DNA of 64,000 bases from Ecdyonurus torrentis (lineage: Eukaryota; Arthropoda; Insecta; Ephemeroptera; Heptageniidae), in contig OX439132.1 in NCBI GenBank assembly GCA_949318235.1, positions 6,778,034-6,842,033 of the forward strand. The letters run 5' to 3'. Of this stretch, positions 28,600-42,368 are shown in pieces. Under the pieces are notes generated by a model, which saw nothing but the letters and a program-made list of their open reading frames with translations, was not told where the DNA came from and ran no database searches. Position numbers and translations under genes: made by a program. Each line of letters opens with the position of its first letter. The stretch's first letter is position 1.

Positions 28600-31500
28600 T
28601 GTATACAAGTATATAGGCATTCAGTAAAATATATTACAATAAGAATTTAAGCTATAATGATAAAATTTCCTGTGTAAATGTTAGCAACATCTTGTATATT
28701 TATTATTAAAATATGTTATTATTATTAAATATTATGTTATATTATCATTATATAAAGTAAATTTATTTTACCTTTTGTGTGTTTTGTTCTTGTTTGAACG
28801 TAAGACTTAAATTTTAAGAGCACCAAGTTCACAAAATAAAATAAAAAAATGTAAAAGGGATATTTTATATTGAAAAAATAAATGCACTTTTTTAATCTTA
28901 AATTGCACTAACAGAAAGGAAACTCGGAAAAACTGAAAAGTATCTTATTATCATGACATAAAAGTGCACTATAGAAATTTTACTTCGTCTTTTTTTTATA
29001 AAAGATTGCAAGTTTAACTTATGAAAACATCTTGAGAAAATAAAAATTGTTTTATTTGGTTAGTTCGATTGACGCAAATTATTTCACGTTAAAAAAAGTG
29101 TTCGACAAAGTCTTAAAATACAAATCACGTTAAAAAAAAAATAAAGTTTATGAAACTTTGGCAGATTCTCAAGAACTCTCGTAGCAAAACAAATTATAGA
29201 ACGTCAAGAAAAAAAATGCATAACAGCACAAACGATATTAAATAATATTATAAGATGATTTAATAGCAAATTAAATAAATAACATTAAAGAAAATAATTT
29301 TTGAAACATAATCCTCATAAATAATAATAGTATAGTTAAAAATAATAACTCCAGAACAAAATGTACTTCTGTAATTACCATACTCATTACTATATCTTAA
29401 TAAAGAAATATAAGATATACATGTAATTTGTATAAATTATTGAATAGCATGTCATATCTAGTCCATTGCGCAATTTGAATCGAATTATTTGTAATTTGAA
29501 AGTAATTTAGCAAACAACGTTATATAGTTTTCAAGTGTAATATTACATAGATAACTTGACCCAATTGATTAAATAATTACATAGATACGTTTGAGTGTAA
29601 TTATCATCGTTAACCATATCTACGTTTATAAATACCAAAATACGAATTTATTATGTGCATAATAATAATTATATTATTCATAAACGTTTGTGAAGATTAT
29701 AAATCAGATATATTCAATAAATATTATTATCTATACTAGAACAAGATTGATAAAATTATTGATTTATTTTTTACTTTTTTTGTTACCTACTTCAGTTATT
29801 AATACCATAAACTTTTTGAGCGCTTCAATAATTTCTACGTATTACATTATACCACATATCATCCAATTCAAATCCGCAAAAGCATGATTAATTTTTGATT
29901 AAAATATAAATTGATTTTTATTCAGCCTATTTTTTTTTCTTCTTCGCTTTAAAATTTGTGATCACTTTTAAAAATAACTGCTTTTTGTATATTCATCTTG
30001 AAAAAACTGTTAAATTCTACATTTTGAATTTTTTTTTGACGAAGCTGAGGCAATTGGTAAAGGTATTATTACTTTTAGATTCAACTAATACCTGACAACC
30101 CTTATAAGGTTTATATTAGACAATTTTAAGGAACATAATGCATGATAGTGTATATATAAATGTGTGTGTGTATTATATACATACAGTGTATATATATATA
30201 TATATATATATACATACACACGCTTACTTATTTAGATTATTATATACATAGTTGAATATTAATTGGTTTAATTTTAAACCTAATTTATATGAAAATTCAA
30301 ATCTACAGACTAAAAAGTACCAAAAATAAAGCCAAGTTTCAATGAAATATGAGCCCACATATATACGTAATATACAAAAACTTTTAAAGCACTTTGTTTA
30401 AACAAAATAATAGTAAATGCATAATAATCCATTTACTTTCTTTACTTTTTTATGTGATATACATTTTTATGACATAAATGTTTAAGTTTTTTTTTTTTTT
30501 TTTAAATGAGTCTGAAATTTTTCAACAACTAGATTCAATTTCAACAGCATCTCATGTATAAAGTAATAACATTTTACTTTACCAGCGTGTATGTAGAGTT
30601 TTATACGTTACGTAGAAACTCACGTAGTCTGTCACGGCAAATTTATAACTTCTAGGCATATGTACACTTTTTTATTATTAATATAAATATATATTATTTC
30701 CTGAAAAATGTCAACCTTTTTAATATAATAAACTTTAAATAATAACTTGATAAAAATGTAAAATGTTAATTTAAAAAGGCTATTTTATGTGACTTTCCCT
30801 TGTAATGTTTCTGTACTTTTATATTTTAATATTAGCATATTGAACTTATATTAAACTTTAAAATATTGATATCACAAAAAAAAAAAAAAAAAAAAAAAGT
30901 TGATTTTAGTTATTGCTTTGAAAGTAAAATTTATTTCTTATTAATGAACTCATTTCTGGACTTCAAATATTGAGACTCTTTATTATTTTTAGACTCGCAA
31001 TAACGAACTTTAAAAAAAAAATATTATCTTTGCAGATAATTTGTATATCATGATTCAAGGGCTCATGAGGAGTAATTTTTTTACGCTTATTTGTATTTTT
31101 TTAAACTATTTTTTACACCATTTTTCTTTAACAATTTCAAAAATAAATGGTAATCCAATTCAAACTATAAATAGATGTTACAAAGTTTTAATAATTCATA
31201 ATTAAAAAATAAAAAAAGGTAACCATGTTGTACAGCAAAGTTACATTTCACCTTTAAGTAATGCTATGCTCTACAGCATAATAATTTATAAAACGGCTAT
31301 TAAAGTTTTATTTTAAAACAACTATTTACATAGTATTTTGCTGTAAAAGAGGAATAACTACGTTGTATGAAACATAATTTGTAAAAATCATTTTCCTCGT
31401 GAATTTGAGTTTTTTTTTTCCCACCTTGTGAACAATAAATCTAAATTATGATATATGATTTAATAAAAAAAATTAACTAACTAAATGTTTATTTAAAAAC

Positions 31501-32326
31501 GACCAGAGATAATCATTTAATTATAAAAATTAGGTTATATAAAATCATAAACATTAAACCTATTTTACTAATTAAATAAATAACATTCTACCTTAATTAG
31601 TTAACATCGTATGCTTGTATTCAGAAATGAATTCTTTTTTTCCCATTAGTAAAATTACATTGATTAAAATCTCGTATGGCATTTGAAATGGTAAATTTTT
31701 ATTAAGGTGCTGAAAAAAAAAAAGTGGTATAGAATATGTTTGGAGGTTTCGTTTATTATTGTTTCATATAATTGTTAACCTATATACTAATTGATTTAAG
31801 TTTTAATATGTCCTGAATATTACATTTATAATTGAGTTATATATTCATTTTTAGCACAGTTGTATTAAATTTCAATATAATATTATATTACATGTATAAC
31901 ATGACCCCCTGCTAAGTTTCAATAAGTGTAGAATAAAAAAATTAATAAAAAAAAGTTTTCAATGACACATTTTAATTTATTATTTTGTAAAGTATATTTT
32001 ATTTTCATTAGTTTTAGAACTTTTTGGTATGAAATCTTTTAATGTAATTAATAATTTTATTAACGTTTGTAGTTTAAAGCTAAAAGAGAGAAGGAAATAG
32101 AAGGAAAAAAAGTTTAAAAGGTGAAAATTTGACTTTAGGGAATTCTGAAATACCTTCCTGGAAATAAAAATTAATTTTTAATCTTTACAACAAATAAGAA
32201 CGACAGATATATATTACACGTATTTCATATAATAATAATAATATATCTACGAAACGTAACAACAACAAAATTACTCGTAATTAACTAATTAAAAATTGCG
32301 CGTCAGAAAAAAAAATGAGCTCACAC

Positions 32327-32530
32327 CACGGGACGAATAAATTACGTAATTTATGCTGCATTTATGTCATTATAGCATAAATAATGATAAATTAGAACAG
32401 CATAAATAATAATGCTGTACAACATAATATTTATGCAATATAACATAGTTATTATGTCAATATACCATAATATTATGCTGTACTGAACAAATGAGCCAGC
32501 ATAATTATTATGTACTTATTTTTGTCCGTG
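32327..32530. mobile_element. GCATAA-rich element, copy 1
   Basis: Ends read CACGGGACGAATAA and TTTTTGTCCGTG, short inverted repeats. The body is a patchwork of TATGCTG, GCATAA, AACATAAT and TACAGCATA-type motifs. It is shared with 63767-63988 (same order: ACGAATAAATT, GTAATTTATGCTGC) and more loosely with 50293. Confidence 0.7.
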
Positions 32531-33475
32531 CACCACCCCTGATCCACATTACACATATTTTAACAAACCTTGAGCACCTCAAGACTGTTTTTATTTTCTA
32601 ATGTCATCAGTATACTTATTTAATATAGTTTATTAAATTAAAAAGAAAAAAAAACTTTGTGACTTTTTAGTATTGATTTTTGAATCTAATCAATCCTAAT
32701 TTATAATGAAATGTTACTATGGACTTAATCAATAAAACATACGCACCAATGTCCCTTCATTTACTAAATTTTATTTGTCTTTAATATAAAGTGACATAAA
32801 GGCCAACTAAAACTGTCCATATTTTATGTAAACAGTTCATTCAAGCGTATAAAATATATCAGCAAAATCATTAATATAAGGAAAATAAGTTATGAATAAT
32901 TTAAAACTAAAAAAAAAAAAAAAACTATCTAACATACAAAAGTTGGTGTTTGAAGAACAATATACCTTTAGTTTTAAAAGCTAATCCTATGTGGTATGTT
33001 TACAATTATTATTTATAATGAAAACATGTTGAATTAAATATAAATTTTACTTTTGTTGTATAATATGTATTTAATATTTAATGTATAAATACCTTTGTAT
33101 ATACAAACTTAAATTTGAAATTTTCATTATTAATTATTAATAAAATAAAAGATTTATTACTAGATGAAACTTTAAAAAATTTTAATTCTATTTTTGTTTA
33201 ATTACAAAAGGTGTTGCTTTTACAAATGAAGTACGAACACTATGTATAATATTTTCTACAGTATGTAAAAAAAATTAAAATCTCACTCTTGTCAAAACTA
33301 TACTTTTGCACGAACACAAGGTACAAGGAAAATAAACAAACCTCGCCCTTATTATTCTTTTTTTCTTTTTATATTCTTCATGCACTGTTATATTTTTTTG
33401 TCGTTCAATTTTTAATGTGCATTTATTTCTATTTCACAACCTTGCTTTTTTATGAACTATATACTGCATACTGCA

Positions 33476-33510
<35 letters not shown>

Positions 33511-35308
33511 CTGTCCTATTTTTAAAATAAAGGTAAATCAATAAATGTTGCTAATGAAAAAGTCTGCATTAGTTTCATATAGTTAATATAAAATACAGTT
33601 CAGATTTTTTTTTATATATGAATATGCCATTTATAATGATGATGCATTACAATGTGAGATTTATTGAGTATAATTATTTACGTACAGTCGCTCTAGTCGT
33701 ACCTATAGATTTACTTAAGCCCCTTGCAAGATAGGCAACTTTTCTAACATATTCCAAGTTTTTTGTTTTGCTGTTAAACTTATAAGTATTATTATTATTT
33801 GAGAGAAAGAAAGACTAATGTTTTATAATATATTATGTAGTTTTTTCAAATAATTATGGAACGTACTATATCTTTAAAAGTTTTGAATTAAATACACTTG
33901 AAACGTTGAAATTAAAGAGCTATATCTCTATTATGTTAGCGTAACTAATGCAGTACAGCAATGTTACTTCTCAGCGCAAATAACCAACACTTTACTGCAA
34001 GGTCTCTCTATTGCACAACAAAACACTGCAGTAATCATCTAACAATAAAATATAACAATGTAGAATTATATAACAATTATTGTGTGATATAAATTGTCAA
34101 ATAATAATAATTATTACAGTTTATGCAAGGTTTATTATAAACCTTGCAGTTTATGATTACTATTATTTTGCACAATTAATTGTTTAACAAATGGGGAAAA
34201 TAAGAATTGCAAGATAAATTGCTTACTTTAGATCTACAATAATATAGTTGTTATCTTACATTGTAATCAAATAGCACTACAGTATAATAATTAACTTTTC
34301 ATCTCAACTTTAGAATTTTTTGAATTTTATTCGTTAAATTATTTTGTTTCATTCAATTCACAACTTGCATCAGAAATTTTTTCACTGTTGCAAGCTTGGT
34401 GATCAAATTGTTTATTCAATGCTTTGCTTATGGAGAAACGAATTAGATTTTTAAGTTTAAAACAATGAAAAATTTTTGTATGCAACTCGTGAAAGAAGAT
34501 AGTTTTTTTTATATTATATGATATTCAATTTAAGAAAAAAAAAAAAAAAAAAAAAAAAAAACGTTCTTTTTAGACAGGATTTAACTACGGTATAATTTCA
34601 AAAAAGTTTATTGTTGCTATATTTGAGAATTTGAAATAATACTGTATAATAATTTTTAATAAAGTACCATAAAAAGATCAAGCTAGTTATTTTATATCCC
34701 AACAAAAACAAATTTTACATTTCGTTTTTGTGTATGCATTATTTAAAATTATTTGCTATTTAATTTTTTATCTTTTGTATTTTAGTTTTACAATGCTACC
34801 CAAATATTTGTAAAAGGTTATATTATTTGCTTGAATTGTTAACAAGCTTTTCTGACCATGTTTATTTTGGCAACGAAGTGAAACATTCAACGAATATGAA
34901 TTGTTGGTTCATTTCATACTGAATTTCCAATTCAGCACTTTTAAATTTTTTTATATAAAGAAAAAAACTTTATCATGTCATGTTTTTAGTTTTACATCAC
35001 ATCACATTGATGTTTCATTGAAATGTATATAATTTTTTTTTTTAATTACAAAAGATAAAAAAAAAAAAAAAAAAAAAGCCAGACACCACTATATGCTTCA
35101 AACTTTTCCTACAATATTTTGAAGCGGTTTTACTCATACACCACACATAACTTTACAAATTTCTTTGGCTTTAAAGGCAAACAATTTTATAGTTTTAGTT
35201 AGTTTTTTTTATCGCATGATCGATATTTTCTTATACTAATAACTGAAATAAAAAGTTATTATAGCCAAAGAAAATTATCTTGTGACGTCAGCAGTACAGA
35301 AAGAAGAC

Positions 35309-35416
35309 TTGTTCGTAAATATGTTATCTTGCTCCCCAAAAAATACGCAATTCCATTCAAAAAGCTTAAGTTTTTTTTTCGTGATCCGGATCACAAAAAA
35401 CAAGGTTTACGAACAA
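35309..35416. repeat. Nested foldback
   Basis: Outer arms TTGTTCGTAAA and TTTACGAACAA enclose a perfect 14-bp palindrome GTGATCCGGATCAC at 35381-35394. A TGACGTCA lies just outside at 35283-35290. Confidence 0.6.
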
Positions 35417-35792
35417 CCCTATAGTTAATCTAGAATCAGCTGATGTATTGAAGATGACAAAATAAAAAATCAATAATTATGTTGATTAGGTATTCATTAT
35501 ACTGACCATACAACTAAATATAAATAATCAAAGTCGAAGGTGTTTAAATTCAGGAAAGTTGCAATTTTGTTGAAAAACAAACAAATATGTTAGGAATTTC
35601 AATGCTTGCAATTAAGTTACTCGTTTCTAATATGTAGCTAAAAAATATATATATAATATTTATATATTTATATCATATTGAGTCATCGTAGTATTATAAA
35701 TAACACAGTAGTTCTTTATAAATAGGCTTTCATTAAAAATAATTTCATGCAATTCACAATACATTAAGCGCATATTAAAAATATTTCTTATA

Positions 35793-35827
<35 letters not shown>

Positions 35828-36228
35828 GAAATAACATGCGATTGTTATATAATAAAGAATAATCCTTTGTTGTCATTTAATGGCTATGCAACATGTTATA
35901 CGATTGCTATAAGAAGAAGGAGAAAAAAAAAGAAATTATTGACATTTTTGGCTATAGGAAATAAAAGAACACGCAACTGCATTATAATATAAAAACTAAT
36001 TGTATAAATCAAGAACATTTGAATAGAATTTTTAAATAATGCAATACAAGTACATGAAAATAAGGGAGGGAAGGAGGGATTTATGATCATGTAAGTGGAA
36101 AATCTTGTAACTCATACATTTTAAATACACTAAATAATTAAATTTATTATCTTTTAGAGTTTAAAGAAAATCAATGGGTATGAAGTCAATACTCATTCAT
36201 TATTGGTAGAATTGCAGTAATAGGGTTG

Positions 36229-36264
<36 letters not shown>

Positions 36265-36283
36265 AAAAAGAAATTAACTTTAC

Positions 36284-36354
36284 CTTGGTATTCTATCATA
36301 ACTATCCCAGCTGTTAAGACAATTGTACGAACTATACCGAGCTGTAGATCCCAT
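36284..36354 (-). CDS. slo2: SLO2/KCNT alternative first coding exon (short N-terminus)
   Basis: This is a short alternative first exon. Seen: ATG at 36354 with A at -3 and G at +4, and an in-frame TGA 12 bases upstream, so this ATG is a true frame start. It has 23 codons plus two bases (AG), then donor CCAAG|GTAAAG. The peptide starts MGSTARYSSYNCL and ends SYDRIP; the AG joins the A at 12044 to give arginine, hence RIPR-VRVEYY. The last eight exon bases (ATACCAAG) are the same as those of the exon at 60710, and the phase is identical. Known: mammalian KCNT1 makes Slack-A and Slack-B N-termini from alternative promoters. Inferred: this is the arthropod counterpart in principle, replacing the long basic tail by about 24 residues. 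There is no transcript evidence; the call rests on start context, upstream stop, donor, phase and shared terminus. Confidence 0.8.
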
Positions 36355-36547
36355 AATATGACGTCACGACCTTTAAGTTGTATTAAATGACGTCATAAAG
36401 GTATCCTGATAAGACATCAGGAATAATAATTTTAATTTTAAAATTATTATCACATTATGTTATGAGACACTATTATGTTTACACTTTTATTATTATTATT
36501 ATTATTATTTATGTTCTTGTTCGGTGCTCACTTTTTTTTTCTAACTG
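36285..36547 (-). other. Probable 5' untranslated region of the short-form first exon
   Basis: This stretch runs from the ATG at 36354 up to the G+C-rich block near 36548, on the transcribed strand. (The coding part, to 36354, is listed separately.) It holds two perfect TGACGTCA palindromes at 36359-36366 and 36388-36395, a run of TAA/TTA triplets near 36488-36510, and an in-frame stop close to the ATG. The extent is inferred. An initiator-like TCAGTCAGTT on the minus strand ends near 36543 and would be one possible transcription start. Confidence 0.45.
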
Positions 36548-36800
36548 ACTGAGTTGGTTAGGGTCGCGCGGCAAACTAACGGTGAGATACATATACACTA
36601 ACTATACTCTCTGTGTTATAAAGCGGACGGAACGGACGTATACGAACGAGGAGACTTCGTTATATGTAGTGAAAAGAGTGTATAAGTCCGCCTTCGCTCC
36701 CCCTCATTCAGTCGGGCACTGCGCCTGACTCTGCCGACAACCTGCTGCTCTTACCCGACCCGCTCACTTGCTCACTCGCTCTTGCGCTTATATTCACAGT
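36540..36800 (-). promoter_or_regulatory. Candidate promoter of the short SLO2 isoform
   Basis: This 260-bp block is much richer in G+C and CpG than its surroundings and has no simple-sequence tract. It lies just upstream (minus sense) of the alternative first exon. On the minus strand a TATA-like TTTATAAC lies at 36615-36622, and overlapping initiator-like TCAGT motifs lie at 36544-36552. On the plus strand another TCAGT lies near 36708, so divergent initiation is possible. There is no coding frame of note. The promoter role is inferred from composition, position and these weak motifs. Confidence 0.5.
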
Positions 36801-39142
36801 CGATAATCATATACCTCACGTTAAAGATCATCGTCATCATCAGCATTCAACATCATTATCAAAATATTATTATCTTATATACCCTTTAACGTAAATATGT
36901 AATTAATATTAACTTAACTACAGTTTAGAGAGGGTTGAAAATTTTATGACGAAAGTTCAAGTTACATGATGGACTTAATGAAAACAATATCTCTATGATG
37001 GATTTATTTTAGGATTTTATATCAGATATTGCATACGTATAATGTAAATAAAGGTACAGATTAGTCATATATATACTCTAGATTATTATCACTGGGTTAG
37101 TATAGGAGAAACAGTATAATAATAATTGTAATGTGCATCGAGATGCAACGTAACGTACTATAATTATAGGATTTTAATTAATAATGCAAGGTATCGTCAT
37201 AAAATTAATTTTAGGTAGTAAATTTGTTTAATATTTGTAATTTATATGTATAAAATATAAATGCAATAAAATTTTACACAAAAATCACGATTCTATAATA
37301 ATTGCACTTAATTAACATAAAAAAGATGTAGTATTGACGTATACACTTTTTTTTATGTTTTTTTTATATACATTCAAAAGCCATGCGACAAAACTTGAAA
37401 AAGTTTTTTTATGCTCTTACTTAAATGAGGAAGCTAAACTTTTTTCTCCTTTTTTTTTACAACTAACTTCTTTGATTACACTTCCAAAAATGGTAAAGTT
37501 AACTATTAAAAACTACTTTTTTTGTTTACTCTGATCAAGAATGAAATACTTGTCTTTTGAGGTTTTTATATATATATATTTTTTTCTTTAGTCATACTCG
37601 AATCAAATTTATAAATTACATGATTTTTGCCATCTGGTTAAATATTGCAATTACGTAATCGGGCATGTGGAAAATAAATTGATCGATAAGATTAACGATT
37701 AACTCTTCAAGCTTCCAATTTTAGTCTGTTTAACAGGTACAGTATATTATCTTAGATTTAAAATCTTTAAACTCTTAAATTTTTAATTAAATTTACGTTA
37801 TTTACTTTACGATGGAGTTGCATATTATTAATATTAAATTGTACTTTATTTGGAGAACTAGAATTGTGATAAAGTCAAGAGTAACATTTTATATTTTTTA
37901 CTACCCCCTGTTGCACCCTTGAATTACGTCACTGGTGTACCATTGGTGTGCCCTAACGGTGTCATTTTATTGCAGAAATACGCCCACTTTTATTTGGTAA
38001 ATATAACAAAGCTCGTGAAATAACTATACTGCATGCAATGTGATTCAAATATTTTTTATAGTATAATGTATTCCCACTTGAATTTGTTCAATGATACAGT
38101 ATTTCATATATAGATGACAAATTGTTAAATTTCATAGATATCTTTAAAAATGGATTTTATACAACTTTTGAGGTCCATTGCAAAATTTAAGGCAGGTTTA
38201 TTTATAATAATGTCATTATTTATAATATTTTTGTCTATGCTATAATGTTATGCATGCCTTCTTTCTAACTTTTTTTTCATTTTATTTGGACCTCTTAACA
38301 AACGGATATTTTCATAAAACTCTCACCGGAAGCTCCCTTCTTTTTTTCTCAATGTCTAATTTTCGGATAGTGCATTAAATTAGCATAATATCTAATTCAA
38401 TATTATAATTATGGCCAAACAAGTTCTTGCAGTGTCTCCGATCAATATACAAGCCGAGAAAAAGGGGTGAATCTGGTGTTAGTGAGACAAAAAGACCAGT
38501 TGGTATACAAAAAAAAATTAATTACTTAAATTATACCACATTTATGTAACAGCATAACTAAAATGGAATAGCATAAATATTTAAATAATAATTGTGTACT
38601 TTTTAACATACTTATTATTCACTGTACTGTACAATAAATTATGTTGTAAATAATAAAGGTCCCCCCCAATAATTGTGATCTACCAGAATAGTTTCATATT
38701 TATTTTTTATCCATGTAGGGATGGAATGCTAATTTTACATTATGTTTTTCAAATCTCAATTAAAAATACTTGTAGAGTTAATAAGTGATAACGAAATTAT
38801 TTTCAATTCTATTCGTTCACATAATTCGGCCATATAGATTTAATTAGGTTAAGATCATATTTTAAAAAAGAAGGGATTTTTATTTCAAGATTTTTATTTG
38901 ATGAAAGAATGTGAACTATAAACTTTAGAGATGCTTACATCAACTTAACATCATAATGTTGTTGATATTCCGCATCTTTAGTTTTTTTTTTTTTTTTTTT
39001 GTTATACTTGTGCTGCATTTACGAGAATATTGAAGAGTTTTTATTTCGATTAAAGAAATAATATAAAGTAAAATCTGATATCTTTACAATAACAAGATTC
39101 AGAATAGAATAAAACTATACCCGTAATGCGCATTTGATGAAA

Positions 39143-39146
<4 letters not shown>

Positions 39147-39229
<83 letters not shown>
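39147..39229. repeat. (GA)n microsatellite
   Basis: GA run with a single GATAGA interruption near 39174. Confidence 0.97.
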
Positions 39230-39232
<3 letters not shown>

Positions 39233-40124
39233 CAAAACCTAATGTAACTCAACGTTACTTGATATTTTTTATATTTTTTAAAACACCATTACTATATATA
39301 TAGAACAATTTTATTATTATAGTTTATCTTTTTTTTTTTTCTTTTTTTTTTTTTGAAAGAGGAAAGGTGATTTAACCTACATTGAATTATAGAAACTTAT
39401 ATATAAAAATTACTTCCATTAAAAATATACTTTGCTTTAATATTTTCTAAGAACAGTTAAGGAAGTTTGAAGTTGGTGTAGATTTTTATTATAAAATTTG
39501 TATATAATAGCTGTAACTATCAAATTATCTATAAATTTATAGAAAATATTTTTTTTTCATGTAATGATGTTTTCTTCAAAATATTTGTGTGTAATAAGAC
39601 GATTGTAATTGACAGAACGGTTTATTTTGATATAGAAGTTTGTGGTGTCATTAAATATATTTGTATGTTATTTTTATTACTTTTATGTATACGGTAGATT
39701 TAATAATGTATAAGTGCATTATTCTGAGTTGAAATTTTTCTTAGAACAATACAAATTGTTGTTATTATACAAATAAATGTGAAGAATAAAACATTGCACG
39801 TTTACTGAAAGGAAGAAAAAATAAAAATAATAAAAAAGCACATGATATTCATATAGCCACTAGCATAAAAATTTCTAAATTATTTTCAGGTTGAATATTA
39901 ATTCTAAATCACAGTTTTCATATTTTGTTCTTATGTATACTAGTCCATAGGGATAGGGAATAAAAATAATAAAATTATACAGTAAATATAGTGCCAAATT
40001 TTTAATTCACTGTGACTTGTAATTGAAGTTTTATAACCTTTATAACTATTTTTTAGTATAAAATTCTCAAAAAACTGTACATTACTTTTCAATTCATTAT
40101 TTCTAGTGATTTCAGCGCTCACTA

Positions 40125-40126
<2 letters not shown>

Positions 40127-40196
<70 letters not shown>
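40127..40196. repeat. (CT)n-(T)n tract
   Basis: About 48 bp of CT followed by about 22 T. Confidence 0.95.
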
Positions 40197-41231
40197 GTGA
40201 GTGTTTTATAAATAAAAATTGTCTCTACTGTATAATTAAAAAATTAAAGGGCGTTTATACTGTTAGTGTTGAACGTATATAGTAATAGAATGCATGCGAT
40301 TAGATACATGAATTAAAATAAATAATAATATATAATTTCATTGAAGTATCTGTATTATGTACATTTATATAACTCAACATATTATAAGACTAAAAGCAGT
40401 AAAAGCATAACTTGAATACTAAATAACATCAGATATTATATATTAAAAAAGTCAAACAATAGCTTTTGACTTATTTAACACGAATTTTACATTAAAAGCT
40501 ACCTTATTCTTGTTATTTTTTTGCTGTCACTTTAATAATAAAATACAAGTAAAGTATACTTCTTCGATAAAGCACGATTTATAAGAAGTTTTTAATATAT
40601 CTCATATAAGAAAAGTAATTGTATTAAATCATTAAAGTTAACTTTCATATAACGGAGCACACAGACTAACATCGTGTAATATAATATATGTCTGACTCGT
40701 GGTTTATGTTATCAGAGTGAATTAAAGCTAATTTATATTCATTTCTTTTTCTTTTAAAAGTACAAAAGAAAGAATCTTACTTGTAAACTGTATTCAAAGA
40801 TTTTTATTTATGTTATATGCTTTATGTAATATATTATAATGATATCTATACTGCTAAAAGCTTTTGAATTAAAAAAAAAGTGTTTAATTTTAAAGTACTA
40901 CTAACTATCTTCACTTTGTTGTCAACGAACAAGTTTGCTTTAGAAATCGAACAATTTTGTTTATTGTGAAGTTACAGATTATTACATAATATATTATATT
41001 ATATAGTATACCAGGAATCAGTCTATAGGTTAAGTTAATAGAATAAAACATTCAAACCATTTCTTAAATTTACCGAATGTATCATGCTTACGTGCTAGAT
41101 TATGAATACATTATGATAAAATATATGAAATAAATAAAAGAATTTAAAGAGGACGTTCAGGGTTTACAGCATGACTTCTTCAATGTTAATTATGTTATAG
41201 ATAATTAGAAGAACGGTTCATAAACTCGCAT

Positions 41232-41437
41232 ATGATGACTGATGAGCCAAAGCCCTTCCATATCCCCGCAAACTCGTGATCATCCTGCGAGATATGCAAC
41301 TCGTCCCGTATCTTTTACGTCATAGTTACGGCTTTACTTTAGGCAATTTTGTAGAAGGTTGCATATCTCGCAGGATGAGCGCAAGTTTGCGGGGCTACCA
41401 TGGGGCTACGGAAGGTCTTTGGGCCATCATAATGTCA
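41232..41437. mobile_element. Foldback element, about 205 bp
   Basis: Arms share CCCCGCAAACT, CATCCTGCGAGATATGCAAC and their complements (GTTGCATATCTCGCAGGATG, AGTTTGCGGGG), plus outer AAAG.CCTTCC / GGAAGG.CTTT. The loop of about 50 bp holds TTTTACGTCATAG. Confidence 0.8.
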
Positions 41438-42331
41438 GTCAATGAATAGTGCATCATGTTAAATAACATTGAAAAAGCCATGTTGTAACCCTTAACTTCC
41501 CCTTTAATTTAACGTTATTCTTAATTAGAAGCTATAAGAGAATATATTTTCTGTGTAATATTGAACGGAAAAAAAATTAGTATGCTGGCACAACAAATTT
41601 ACTCATCACCACAAATAAAGTCAGCTATATATTTCAAATTTGCTATGTTCTACAGCAAATTAAAACAACATAGTGTTTTGCTGTAGAAGTAGAGTATATT
41701 TATTTTAACTCTTTTAACATTGTAAAAGGTAGCTAGGAGGTCTTACATGAGTTTAAAAGGTAACCGGAATTTGGTTTGTGGTAAAGTTAAAGGAATATAG
41801 GAGTATACTATGTACACTACAACATAATTTATGTAATAATAAATACAGTTATTACACTAATTATTACACAACACTACTGCTATTATTTTATTTATTAATA
41901 TAATTTATGTGAAGAACAAAGTGTTTTCAAGTGTTTTCTCTATTGAAATTATCACAAAATGTACCGGAGAAAAAAAAATCAGCTTTGCTATGATTTAAAA
42001 AAATGGATTCCGCATTTTTGTATATACGTCAAATTTTTGAAGCAACATTTAATTTATAGTTACTATAATTTTTGTGTAATTTATATTAGTATAGCACCTG
42101 ATAAAAAATTACAATTTTAATGAAAAAGTTCAACCATACAACCCAAGGTTTATACAAAGGATACTTTTTAAACCTTTGCATCCAACCGTATTTTTCATAC
42201 CAAACAGATTTTTTGCTATCGTATAAATAAAATAAAGAGACTTAATAAAGATAAAAGGGAAAAAAACATGTTACAAAGTAAAAATCTTTTATGAATATCA
42301 AATCAAAGTTCGTATATTATATACGTTTTTC

Positions 42332-42368
<37 letters not shown>

